Positions 51,121-59,852 of a DNA stretch of 64,000 nucleotides are shown here, piece after piece. The position numbers were made by a program, and so were the translations under genes. The stretch's first letter is position 1. Each line of letters starts with the position of its first letter. The stretch lies in NCBI RefSeq assembly GCF_017948485.1, contig NZ_JAFFSX010000032.1, positions 62,001 through 126,000 of the forward strand, read 5' to 3'. Source of the DNA: Streptomyces sp. GESEQ-35. Its GTDB lineage: Bacteria; Actinomycetota; Actinomycetes; Streptomycetales; Streptomycetaceae. A model generated the notes under the pieces. The model was given only the letters and a program-made list of their open reading frames with translations. It was not told the DNA's origin and searched no databases.

Positions 51121-52479
51121 ATGCCCAGACCTCTCCCCGCAGTTGTCTCCCTCGCCGCACTCTCCCTCGCCACCGGCCTGCTGACCGCGTCCCCCGCGCA
51201 GGCGGCCACCGGCACCGTCACCGGCCTGGCCGGCAAGTGCCTGGACGTCGCCGGCGCGAACTCCGCCGACGGGACGGCCGTCCAGCTCTACGACTGCAAC
51301 GGCACCGCCGCCCAGCAGTGGACGGTCGGCAGCGACGGCACCATCCGCGCCCTCGGCAAGTGCCTCGACGTCACCGGAAATTCCACGGCCGACGGCGCCA
51401 CGGTGCAGCTGTGGAGCTGTACCGGCGCCGCCAATCAGAAGTGGACCGCCACAGCCGCGAGCGACATCGTGAACCCGCAGGCGAACAAGTGCCTCGACGT
51501 CACCGGCAACAGCTCCGCCAACGGCACCCGCATACAGATCTGGAGCTGCGGCGGCGGCGCCAACCAGAAGTGGACCGCGCCCGCCCCCGGCGACGGCGGC
51601 ACCCCGTCCACGCCGATGGCCGTGGCGCCGTACCTCTACAACGGCTGGGGCAGCCCGCCGAACCCCACCACGGTCACCAACGCCACCGGCGTCAAGTACT
51701 TCACGCTCGCCTTCGTGCTCAGCAACGGCTACTGCAACCCCCAGTGGGACGGCGGCCGGGCGCTGACCGGCGGTGTGGACCAGCAGACGATCAACACCGT
51801 GCGCGCCAATGGCGGCGACATCGTCCCGTCCTTCGGCGGCTGGAGCGGCAACAAGCTGGAAAGTTCCTGCTCCACCGCGAGTGAACTGGCGGCCGCCTAC
51901 CAGAAGGTCATCAGCGCCTTCGGGCTCAAGGCGATCGACATCGATCTCGAGGCCGACGCCTACAACAGCCCGACCGTGCAGCAGCGCACCGTGGACGCCC
52001 TGAAGACCGTCAAGGCCAACAACGCGGGTCTGAAGGTGTACGTCACCATCGGCACCGGCCAGAGCGGCCCCGACACCAGCCTGATCAACCGGGCCGCAGG
52101 CTCGGGCCTGACCGTCGACGCCTGGACGATCATGCCGTTCAACTTCGGCGGCGTGGGACAGAACATGGGCAACCTGTCCGTGCAGGCCGCCGAGGGCCTC
52201 AGGAACGCGCTGAAGACCGCGTACGGCTACAGCGACGACCAGGCCTACCGGTCCATGGGCATCTCGTCGATGAACGGCATCACCGATCAGAACGAGACCG
52301 TCACGGTGAACGACTTCCGGACCATGCTCGCCTACGCCCAGCAACACCACCTGGCCCGGCTGACCTTCTGGTCCGTCAACCGTGACCGCCCATGCACCGG
52401 CGGCCCCGCCGACAGCTGCTCCGGTGTGGGCCAGTCCGACTGGGACTACACCCGCGTCTTCGCCGCGTACACCGGCTGA
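51121..52479 (+). CDS. Secreted GH18 chitinase-like protein with N-terminal ricin-type lectin (CBM13)
   Basis: Protein of 452 residues: signal peptide 1-28 (ends AQA), a ricin-B lectin domain about 33-152 with three QxW-type repeats (AQQW, NQKW, NQKW), a short Gly/Pro linker, and a GH18 barrel. The catalytic D-x-D-x-E is D273-I-D-L... read as IDIDLE (D273, D275, E277), preceded by the SFGG strand (237-240). It should bind and cleave chitin or related beta-1,4-GlcNAc glycans outside the cell. ATG at 51121; led by a DasR-type promoter. Confidence 0.9.
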   Translation: MPRPLPAVVSLAALSLATGLLTASPAQAATGTVTGLAGKCLDVAGANSADGTAVQLYDCNGTAAQQWTVGSDGTIRALGKCLDVTGNSTADGATVQLWSCTGAANQKWTATAASDIVNPQANKCLDVTGNSSANGTRIQIWSCGGGANQKWTAPAPGDGGTPSTPMAVAPYLYNGWGSPPNPTTVTNATGVKYFTLAFVLSNGYCNPQWDGGRALTGGVDQQTINTVRANGGDIVPSFGGWSGNKLESSCSTASELAAAYQKVISAFGLKAIDIDLEADAYNSPTVQQRTVDALKTVKANNAGLKVYVTIGTGQSGPDTSLINRAAGSGLTVDAWTIMPFNFGGVGQNMGNLSVQAAEGLRNALKTAYGYSDDQAYRSMGISSMNGITDQNETVTVNDFRTMLAYAQQHHLARLTFWSVNRDRPCTGGPADSCSGVGQSDWDYTRVFAAYTG

Positions 52480-52523
52480 TCCAGCCACCCCCCGTCCGCC
52501 GACTTGTTCGGCAAGGAGATTCC

Positions 52524-54731
52524 GTGCTCACCTCTTTGCGCACCGCGCTCAAGCGCCGCCGCAGATCCACGGCCACCGCGCTGGTCACCGCAGCCGTCGC
52601 CTCGCTGCTCACCTCCGCGCCCGCGAGCGCGGCGGCGAGCGCGGCGGCGGCACTGCCCACCGGCTTCGCCACCGTCATGAACGCCGCGAGCGGCAGGTGC
52701 CTGGACGCCTATGCGGCCGGCACCGCCAACGGCACCGTCGTGCAGCAGTACAAGTGCAACAGCACCACAGCCCAGCAGTGGAGCTTCACCGCCACCAGCG
52801 ACGGCTACGTCCGTATCAACAACGGCAACAACACCGGCCAGGTCGTGGACGTCGCCGACACGTCCACGGCCGACAACGCGCCCGTCCACCTGTGGGCCTA
52901 CGGCGGCGGCACCAACCAGCAGTGGCTGCCGGTCGACGAGGGCGGCGGCGCCTACCACTTCGTCAACCGCAACAGCGGCAAGTGCCTGGACGTCCCCGGC
53001 GCCGCGACCGCGGACAGCGTGCAGTTCGTGCAGTACACCTGCAACGGCAGCGCCGCCCAGCGCTTCCAGGTGGTCCCCGTGACCCAGTCCGGCACCAATC
53101 CGGACCTCGGCCCGAACGTCGTCGTCTTCGATCCGTCGATGTCGTCGTCGACGATCCAGAGCAGGCTGAACTCGATCTTCCAGCAGCAGGAGACCAACCA
53201 GTTCGGCTCCCAGCGTTACTCCGTCCTGTTCAAGCCGGGCTCCTATGACGCCGATGTCAACGTCGGCTTCTACACCCAGGTCGCGGGTCTGGGGCTGACC
53301 CCGGACGCGGTGACGATCAACGGCGCGGTGCATGCCGAGGCCGACTGGTTCCAGGGCAACGCGACCCAGAACTTCTGGCGCGGCGCCGAGAACCTGTCCG
53401 TCAACCCGACCGGCGGCACCGATCGTTGGGCGGTCTCGCAGGCGGCCTCGTACCGCCGGATGCACCTGCGCGGCAACCTCGCTCTGGACGACAACGGCTG
53501 GTCCAGCGGTGGTCTCCTCGCCGACACCAAGATCGACGGCCAGGTGAACTCCGGCAGCCAGCAGCAGTGGCTGACCCGCAACTCCCAGGTCGGCAGCTGG
53601 ACCGGCTCCAACTGGAACATGGTCTTCGTCGGCAGCCAGGGCGTCCCGGGCACCAGCTTCCCCAGCCCGCCGTACACCACGGTCGCGCAGACCCCGGTCA
53701 GCCGGGAGAAGCCGTCCCTGTACGTCGACGGCAACGGCGCCTACCAGGTGTTCGTGCCGTCGACGCGGTCCAACTCCACCGGCACCAGCTGGGCGAACGG
53801 AACCCCGTCCGGCAGCTCGCTGTCTCTTGACACCTTCTACGTCGTGAAGCCGGGCGCGACCGCCGCGGACATCAACGCGGCGCTGGCGGCGGGCAAGAAC
53901 CTCCTGGTCACCCCGGGCGTCTACCACCTCAACCAGACGCTCCAGGTGAACCGCGCCGACACCGTCGTCCTCGGACTGGGCCTCGCCACGTTCATCCCGG
54001 ACAACGGCATCACCGCGATGAAGGTTGCCGACGTCGACGGTGTGAAGGTCGCCGGCGTCCTCTTCGACGCGGGCACCACCAACTCGCCCACCCTGATGGA
54101 GGTCGGCCCGACGGGCTCGTCCGCCTCCCACGCCGCCAACCCGACGTCCCTGCACGACGTGTACTTCCGCGTCGGCGGCGCCGCCGTCGGCAAGGCGACC
54201 ACCAGCCTGGTGGTGAACAGCGACAACGTCATCGGCGACCACACCTGGATCTGGCGCGGCGACCACGGCACCGGCATCGGCTGGAACAGCAACACCGGCG
54301 ACACCGGCCTGATCGTCAACGGTGACAACGTCACGATGTACGGCCTGTTCGTCGAGCACTACCAGAAGTACCAGACCATCTGGAACGGCAACGGCGGCCG
54401 GACGTACTTCTACCAGAACGAGATGCCGTACGACCCGCCGAACCAGGCCTCCTGGATGAACGGCTCCACGCAGGGCTACGCCGCCTACAAGGTCGCCGAC
54501 TCGGTCACCAGCCACCAGGCCTACGGCCTCGGCAGCTACTGCTACTTCAACGTCAACCCGGGTGTGGCCGCCGAGCGGGCCATCGAGGCGCCGAACAACT
54601 CCAATGTGCGCTTCACCAGCATGGTGACGGTCTCCCTCGGTGGAGTGGGCACCATCCGGCACGTCGTGAACGGCACGGGCGGCCCGTCCAACTCCACGAC
54701 CAACGTGGCCAATCTGACCAGCTACCCCTAA
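52524..54731 (+). CDS. Secreted ricin-lectin protein with large beta-helix domain
   Basis: Protein of 735 residues: signal peptide about 1-36, ricin-type lectin domain about 45-190 (AQQW, NQQW, AQRF repeats), then about 540 residues resembling a right-handed beta-helix. That part has paired blocks (YSVLFKPGSYDADVNVGFYT, LLVTPGVYHLNQTLQVN) and a GLGLATFIPDNG segment. Databases often call such actinobacterial proteins adenylyl cyclase or coagulation-factor-like; neither is convincing. A polysaccharide lyase or glucanase role is likely but not proven. GTG at 52524 with AAGGAG. Followed by a strong terminator hairpin. Confidence 0.8.
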   Translation: MLTSLRTALKRRRRSTATALVTAAVASLLTSAPASAAASAAAALPTGFATVMNAASGRCLDAYAAGTANGTVVQQYKCNSTTAQQWSFTATSDGYVRINNGNNTGQVVDVADTSTADNAPVHLWAYGGGTNQQWLPVDEGGGAYHFVNRNSGKCLDVPGAATADSVQFVQYTCNGSAAQRFQVVPVTQSGTNPDLGPNVVVFDPSMSSSTIQSRLNSIFQQQETNQFGSQRYSVLFKPGSYDADVNVGFYTQVAGLGLTPDAVTINGAVHAEADWFQGNATQNFWRGAENLSVNPTGGTDRWAVSQAASYRRMHLRGNLALDDNGWSSGGLLADTKIDGQVNSGSQQQWLTRNSQVGSWTGSNWNMVFVGSQGVPGTSFPSPPYTTVAQTPVSREKPSLYVDGNGAYQVFVPSTRSNSTGTSWANGTPSGSSLSLDTFYVVKPGATAADINAALAAGKNLLVTPGVYHLNQTLQVNRADTVVLGLGLATFIPDNGITAMKVADVDGVKVAGVLFDAGTTNSPTLMEVGPTGSSASHAANPTSLHDVYFRVGGAAVGKATTSLVVNSDNVIGDHTWIWRGDHGTGIGWNSNTGDTGLIVNGDNVTMYGLFVEHYQKYQTIWNGNGGRTYFYQNEMPYDPPNQASWMNGSTQGYAAYKVADSVTSHQAYGLGSYCYFNVNPGVAAERAIEAPNNSNVRFTSMVTVSLGGVGTIRHVVNGTGGPSNSTTNVANLTSYP

Positions 54732-54748
54732 GCACACCAGCTCCGCCG

Positions 54749-54780
54749 ACGGCCGTCCCTGCTCTCAAAGGGACGGCCGT
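54749..54780 (+). terminator. Terminator-like hairpin after the beta-helix gene
   Basis: ACGGCCGTCCCT, 8-base loop, AGGGACGGCCGT: a perfect 12-bp stem 17 bp after the stop codon. It may reduce read-through into the GH19 gene. Confidence 0.65.
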
Positions 54781-54813
54781 TCCACCCCCTACACCCAAGG
54801 AGCGTCCTCAACC

Positions 54814-55929
54814 ATGCACAGACCCCGTTTTCTCGGCCGGTTCGCGGTCTTCGCCGTGCTCGCCGCCGTCCTCACCGCCCTGTTCACCGTGACGCCCGCC
54901 CAGGCCGCCACCGGCTCGATCACCGGCCTCGCCGGCAAGTGTGTCGACGTCGCGGGGGCCAGCAGCGCCAACGGCACCGCCGTACAGCTCTACGACTGCA
55001 ACGGAAGCAGCGCCCAGATCTGGTCCAACTCCGGTGACGGAACGCTGCGTGCGCTCGGCAAGTGTCTGGACGTCGTCGAGCGCAGCACCGCGGATGGTGC
55101 GGCGGTGCAGCTGTGGGACTGCTCCGGCGGCTCCAACCAGCAGTGGGTGGTCAGCGGCGCGAACGACATCGTCAACCCGGCCGCGAACAAGTGCCTGGAC
55201 GTCACCGGAAACAACAGCGCCAACGGCACCCGGCTACAGATCTGGACCTGCTCGGGCGGCGCGAACCAGAAGTGGAGCGCGCCCGCGAGTGGTGGTGGCG
55301 GTACGCCGTCCGGATTCGTCGTCACCGAGGCCCAGTTCAACCAGATGTTCCCGAGCCGGAACTCGTTCTACACGTACAGCGGCCTGACCGCCGCGCTGAG
55401 CGCCTACCCCGGCTTCGCCAACACCGGCAGCGACACGGTGAAGAAGCAAGAGGCCGCCGCCTTCCTCGCCAACGTCAACCACGAGACCGGCGGGCTCGTC
55501 CACATCGTCGAGCAGAACACCTCCAACTACCCCAACTACTGCGACTGGAGCCAGTCGTACGGCTGCCCGGCCGGCCAGGCCGCCTACTACGGGCGTGGCC
55601 CGATCCAGCTGTCCTGGAACTTCAACTACAAGGCCGCCGGTGACGCGTTGGGCCTGGATCTGCTCAACAACCCGTGGCTGGTGCAGAACGACGCCTCCGT
55701 GGCCTGGAAGACCGGGCTCTGGTACTGGAACACCCAGTCCGGCCCCGGGACCATGACCCCGCACAACGCCATGGTCAACCAGGCCGGCTTCGGCCAGACC
55801 ATCCGCTCCATCAACGGCTCCCTGGAGTGCGACGGCAAGAACCCGGCGCAGGTGCAGAGCCGCGTGGACGCCTACAACCGCTTCACCTCGATTCTCGGCG
55901 TGTCGCCGGGCAGCAACCTGTACTGCTGA
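54814..55929 (+). CDS. Secreted GH19 chitinase with N-terminal ricin-type lectin (CBM13)
   Basis: Protein of 371 residues: signal peptide 1-32 (ends AQA), ricin-type lectin about 36-155 very similar to that of the GH18 protein, Gly-rich linker, then the GH19 domain with catalytic Glu224 in NVNHETGGL and Glu233 in IVEQN, and the YYGRGPIQLSWNFNY signature. It would hydrolyse chitin with inversion, complementing the GH18 enzyme. ATG preceded by AAGGAG. The disulfide-forming Cys of the family are present. Confidence 0.93.
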   Translation: MHRPRFLGRFAVFAVLAAVLTALFTVTPAQAATGSITGLAGKCVDVAGASSANGTAVQLYDCNGSSAQIWSNSGDGTLRALGKCLDVVERSTADGAAVQLWDCSGGSNQQWVVSGANDIVNPAANKCLDVTGNNSANGTRLQIWTCSGGANQKWSAPASGGGGTPSGFVVTEAQFNQMFPSRNSFYTYSGLTAALSAYPGFANTGSDTVKKQEAAAFLANVNHETGGLVHIVEQNTSNYPNYCDWSQSYGCPAGQAAYYGRGPIQLSWNFNYKAAGDALGLDLLNNPWLVQNDASVAWKTGLWYWNTQSGPGTMTPHNAMVNQAGFGQTIRSINGSLECDGKNPAQVQSRVDAYNRFTSILGVSPGSNLYC

Positions 55930-55960
55930 CGACGGCCGCTCAGCTCAACTAGGAGCCCCC

Positions 55961-56728
55961 TTGCGCAAGTTGAGATCCCTCGCCAACGTCCTGCTCGGCA
56001 CACTCGGCGCGATGACGCTCGTCGTCGCGATCCCGGCGACCGCCCACGCGAACGTCCTGACCCTGCTGCCGCAGAACGCCAACGGCCTGGAGCAGACCTT
56101 CTCCCCCGCCTACGACTACGACGGTGACGGCTGCTACGCCACCGCCGCCATCGGTGCCGACGGCACCATCAACCCCGGCCTGGCGCTCGGCGGTGACGTC
56201 AACGGCAAGTGCCACGACCCCGCCCAGCTGAACAACTCCAACACCTACTCGCGCGAGAAGTGCAACAACGGCTGGTGCGCGGTCATGTACGCCAGCTACT
56301 TCGAGAAGGACCAGATCACGCTCGGCCCGGCGGCCCTCGGGCACACCCACGACTGGGAACACGTCATCGTGTGGATCAACAACAACGAGGTCCAGTACGT
56401 GTCGGCGTCCCAGCACAGCTCCTACCAGACGCTCGCACGGTCGGAGATCCGCTTCGACGGCTCCCACCCGAAGATCGTGTACCACAAGGACGGCATCGGG
56501 AGCCACTGCTTCCGCTTCGCCAACAGCAGCGACGACCCGGCGGAGAACGCCACGGGCAACTGGTTCTACCCGCGGCTCGTCGGCTGGGAGGGCTACCCGG
56601 CCGGTTATCGCGACAAGCTCAGCAGCGCCGACTTCGGCTCGGCCACCTTCAAGATCGACGACGGCGACTTCCAGTGGGCTCTCGACTACACGAGCCCGGC
56701 CGGAATCCCCTTCGACCCGTACGCCTGA
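55961..56728 (+). CDS. Nep1-like (NPP1 family) secreted protein
   Basis: Protein of 255 residues: signal peptide 1-30 (ends AHA) and an NPP1 domain. The hallmark GHRHDWE reads G-H-T-H-D-W-E (127-133), keeping the His, Asp and Glu that bind metal and are needed for activity in necrosis-inducing proteins; only the Arg is changed. Related proteins from oomycetes, fungi and some bacteria damage dicot plant membranes. TTG start at 55961 with AGGAG before it. It follows the chitinase by 31 bp, so is probably cotranscribed. Confidence 0.9.
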   Translation: MRKLRSLANVLLGTLGAMTLVVAIPATAHANVLTLLPQNANGLEQTFSPAYDYDGDGCYATAAIGADGTINPGLALGGDVNGKCHDPAQLNNSNTYSREKCNNGWCAVMYASYFEKDQITLGPAALGHTHDWEHVIVWINNNEVQYVSASQHSSYQTLARSEIRFDGSHPKIVYHKDGIGSHCFRFANSSDDPAENATGNWFYPRLVGWEGYPAGYRDKLSSADFGSATFKIDDGDFQWALDYTSPAGIPFDPYA

Positions 56729-56749
56729 CGCCGACCGTGTGAAGAGGAT

Positions 56750-56779
56750 GGCCCCCGCAGGCGCTCGCCTGCGGGGGCC
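56750..56779. terminator. Bidirectional terminator hairpin
   Basis: GGCCCCCGCAGGCG-ct-CGCCTGCGGGGGCC, a perfect 14-bp stem with a 2-base centre, between the convergent NPP1 and MFS genes. Confidence 0.8.
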
Positions 56780-56804
56780 TTCCCCATCGTCGGGCAAGAA
56801 CGCG

Positions 56805-58166
56805 TCACGCCTGGCTTGCCCGTGCCTCGCGCGCCGCCCTGGCGAGGTCCATGTCCGTGGTCTCCGGGGCGAGGAACTGCGAGACCAGGCCTCCGACAGC
56901 GAGCACCCCGGCGCCGACGAGGAGCACGAACTCCGCGCCGAAGCGGTCAAGGCCCATCGGCAGCAGGAAGGTGCCGATGGCCGCGCCGACCCGGCTCATC
57001 GCGGTGGCGAAGCCGACGCCCGTGGTGCGCAGGGAGGTCGGGAAGACTTCCAGCGGGTACACGGCGGTCAGTGCGCTGGAGGCGGCGTTGAGGAAGATGA
57101 AGAACAGGAAGCCGCCGACGATGACCGGGGTGGACGTCGGCCACACCGCGACCAGGGCCAGACAGCCGGCGGTGATCCAGAACGGCGGGATGAGCAGCCT
57201 GCGGCGGCCGATTCTGTCGACGACGAGACAGCCCGCCGTCACGCCCGCCACCGCGGTGAAGGAGTAGACGAGCAGCGCCGCGACCGCGTTGTCCCCCATG
57301 TTCAGGGCCTCGAACACCTGGGTCCAGAACGTGCCGATGGCGAAGTACGGCAGGACGAGCGCGGCCCAGAACACGCTCGCGAACACCGTGCTGCGCAGAT
57401 GCCGTCGATTGAACAGCGCCCGGAAGCCCTCCTTCGCGGGTGCGTCGCGCTCCTCGAGTTCGGCGTCGACGTCGACTTCGATGCCGTACTTCTCGATCAG
57501 TGCCTCGGCCTCCTCGCGGCGCCCCCGGCTCAGCAGCCAGCGCGCCGACTCCGGGATCCCGCCACGCAGCGCGACGCACACCACGGCGATGACCGCGCTG
57601 CTGGCCAGGGACCACCGCCAGCCGCCGTCGACGTTCGCGAACAGGGCACCGACGACGGTCGCCAGCGCGTATCCGACGTACCAGCTGATCTCCAGGCTGG
57701 CCAGCAGCCGGCCGCGGCCCTGTCGGGGCGCGTACTCGGACAGCAGCGGCGCGCCGATCGCGTACTCACCGCCGATCGCCACGCCCATCAGCAGACGGAT
57801 GAGGAAGAGCTGGAGTCCGTCGGCGACGAAGAACTGAAGGACCGAGCCGACCAGGAAGATCATCATGTCGAACAGGAACACCGGCCGCCGGCCCATCCGG
57901 TCGGCGAGCCGCCCGAAGAGCGGTCCGCCGATGAAGATGCCGATGAGCGGGGACGCGCCGACCAGCCCCTGCATGAGGGTGGAGAGGTGGAGGTCGACGG
58001 TGAGCGCGGCCATCGCCATGCCGATGCCGCCGATGATGTAGCCGTCGATGCCCTGCCCGATCTGCGTGGCGAGCTTCAACTTGGTGTGCAGACGGTGGCG
58101 TTCGCGCTCGGTGGCGGGGACTTCCGGTCTGCTGGACTGGTGCTGGGTCGCAGGCGTCAGTGCCAT
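56805..58166 (-). CDS. MFS transporter, sugar/aromatic-acid symporter type
   Basis: Integral membrane protein of 453 residues with about 12 hydrophobic segments. It carries the loop 2-3 motif GRLADRMGRRPVF, the PESARWLLSRGR sugar-porter motif and the DRIGRRRLL repeat in the second half. It should import the substrate of the region C pathway with H+. ATG at 58166. It lies 51 bp after the semialdehyde dehydrogenase start-proximal end in one minus operon (59693-56805). Confidence 0.9.
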   Translation of the reverse strand: MALTPATQHQSSRPEVPATERERHRLHTKLKLATQIGQGIDGYIIGGIGMAMAALTVDLHLSTLMQGLVGASPLIGIFIGGPLFGRLADRMGRRPVFLFDMMIFLVGSVLQFFVADGLQLFLIRLLMGVAIGGEYAIGAPLLSEYAPRQGRGRLLASLEISWYVGYALATVVGALFANVDGGWRWSLASSAVIAVVCVALRGGIPESARWLLSRGRREEAEALIEKYGIEVDVDAELEERDAPAKEGFRALFNRRHLRSTVFASVFWAALVLPYFAIGTFWTQVFEALNMGDNAVAALLVYSFTAVAGVTAGCLVVDRIGRRRLLIPPFWITAGCLALVAVWPTSTPVIVGGFLFFIFLNAASSALTAVYPLEVFPTSLRTTGVGFATAMSRVGAAIGTFLLPMGLDRFGAEFVLLVGAGVLAVGGLVSQFLAPETTDMDLARAAREARASQA

Positions 58167-58217
58167 GGGCGGTCCTTGTCAAGAGCGGCGTGAGCGGAAG
58201 GGGGGTGTGGGGGGAGG

Positions 58218-59693
58218 TCAGTTGGGCCAGTCCAGGGCGATGTACTGCGTTTCGAGGAACGCCTCGATGCCTTCGCGGCCGCCTTCCCGGCCGAGGCCGG
58301 ACTGCTTGACGCCGCCGAACGGCGCCGCCGGGTCGGACAGCAGGCCGCGGTTGAGGCCGACCATGCCGGCCTCCAACCGCTCCGCGAGGCGCAGCGCGCG
58401 GCCGACGTCGCGCGAGTAGACGTACGAGGCGAGGCCGTGCACCGTCGCGTTGGCCCGCGCCAGCATCTCGTCCTCGTCTGTGAAAGTGGTGAGGGGCGCG
58501 ACCGGTCCGAAGACCTCCTCGTGCAGGATCCGGGCGTCGTCGGGTACGTCGACCAGGACGGTCGCGGGATGGAAGTGGCCCGGTCCGTCGGGCGTGGTGC
58601 CCTGCGCGGCGATCTTCGCGCCGCGTGCGAGGGCGTCGTCGACGAGGGAGCGGATCTTGTCGACGGCCGCCCGGTTGACCATGGGGCCGAGGGTGACGCC
58701 CTCCGCCAGACCGGGTCCGGTGTGTACGGCGGTCATGGCGGCGCCGAACTTCTCGGTGAACTCGGCGGCGACGGACTCATGGACGTAGAACCGGTTGGCG
58801 GCGATGCAGACTTCGCCGCCGCCGCGCATCTTGGCGTCCATCGCGCCGTGCACCGCGGCGTCGATGTCGGCGTCCTCGCAGACGACGAAGGGGGCGTTGC
58901 CGCCCAGCTCCATGGTGACGTTGACGACGTTCGCCGCGGCCTGCTCCAGGAGCAGCCTGCCGGTGGCGGTGGAGCCGGTGAAGGAGAACTTGCGGACCCG
59001 TTCGTCGCCGAGCCAGGCCGAGACGACCTCGGGGGCGCGGTCGGTCGGCAGGACGTTCAACAGGCCGTCGGGCAGGCCGGCTTCGGTCAGCAGCGCGGCG
59101 ATGGCGAGGGCGGTGAGCGGGGTCTCCGGCGCGGGCTTCAGCAGGACGGGGCAGCCCGCCGCGAGCGCCGGGGCGATCTTCCGGGTGGCCATGGCGGCCG
59201 GGAAGTTCCAGGGCGTCACGAAGGCGGTGACGCCGACGGGGTGCTTGCGGACGACATGCCGGTAACCGCCGGCCGGTGCGTCCCCGAAGGAGGAGCCGAT
59301 CCGGACCGCCTCCTCGGCGAACCAGCGGAAGAACTCGGCGGCGTAACCGACTTCGGCCGCCGCGTCCCGGTAGGCCTTGCCGTTCTCCAGGACGATCAGA
59401 CGGGCCAGGGTGTCGTTGTGCTCGCGCATCAGCACGAACACGTTGTGCAGGATCTCCGAACGGCGACGGGCCGGCGTGGCACGCCACCCGGCGGCCGCCG
59501 CGGCAGCCGCCTCGACGGCGGCCAGGGCGTCGCGCGGGCCGGCCGCGGACACATCGCGTACCAACTCGCCGGTGGCCGGGTCGTACACGGGGAAGGTGCG
59601 TTCGTCCTCGGCCGCGCACCAGCGGCCGCCGACGTACACATCGCCTTCGGCCGGCGGTGCCTTGGCGAGGGTGTCGAGGTCGACGAGGGGCAT
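58218..59693 (-). CDS. NAD(P)-dependent (succinate-)semialdehyde dehydrogenase
   Basis: ALDH-superfamily enzyme of 491 residues, GabD-like. Catalytic Glu in TMELGGNAPFV and Cys in GGGEVCIAANRF are present; the AANRF context is typical of the succinate-semialdehyde dehydrogenase subgroup. It would oxidise a semialdehyde such as succinic or ketoglutaric semialdehyde. First gene of the operon with the MFS transporter; promoter TTGTCG-17-TAAATT upstream. Confidence 0.9.
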   Translation of the reverse strand: MPLVDLDTLAKAPPAEGDVYVGGRWCAAEDERTFPVYDPATGELVRDVSAAGPRDALAAVEAAAAAAAGWRATPARRRSEILHNVFVLMREHNDTLARLIVLENGKAYRDAAAEVGYAAEFFRWFAEEAVRIGSSFGDAPAGGYRHVVRKHPVGVTAFVTPWNFPAAMATRKIAPALAAGCPVLLKPAPETPLTALAIAALLTEAGLPDGLLNVLPTDRAPEVVSAWLGDERVRKFSFTGSTATGRLLLEQAAANVVNVTMELGGNAPFVVCEDADIDAAVHGAMDAKMRGGGEVCIAANRFYVHESVAAEFTEKFGAAMTAVHTGPGLAEGVTLGPMVNRAAVDKIRSLVDDALARGAKIAAQGTTPDGPGHFHPATVLVDVPDDARILHEEVFGPVAPLTTFTDEDEMLARANATVHGLASYVYSRDVGRALRLAERLEAGMVGLNRGLLSDPAAPFGGVKQSGLGREGGREGIEAFLETQYIALDWPN

Positions 59694-59753
59694 GAGCTGC
59701 TCATTTCTCCGTGCCGGACCGGGGACGAGGGGTGGCTGGTCCGGTTCGCGGTG

Positions 59754-59782
59754 AATTTACGAGCGCGCCATACGACCGACAA
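59754..59782 (-). promoter_or_regulatory. Promoter of the semialdehyde dehydrogenase-MFS operon
   Basis: On the minus strand TTGTCG (59782-59777), 17 bp, TAAATT (59759-59754). It is 60 bp before the start at 59693. Confidence 0.55.
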
Positions 59783-59799
59783 GGCAACCCCGGCAGATC

Positions 59800-59813
59800 G
59801 CAACCGTGGTTGC
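59800..59813. promoter_or_regulatory. Candidate IclR operator
   Basis: GCAACC-gt-GGTTGC, a perfect 14-bp palindrome just upstream of the -35 box at 59782. A further half-site-like GGCAAC lies at 59820-59825. Placement upstream of the -35 suits activation or looping by the adjacent IclR protein; this is inference. Confidence 0.5.
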
Positions 59814-59852
59814 TGTGAGGGCAACTCGCCGATCATGGCAGTCGTACGGAGA

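Noticed and set aside
52446..54737. 763-codon open frame opposite the beta-helix gene
   Set aside because: Val/Gly/Asp-rich composition without family motifs; antisense shadow of 52524-54731.
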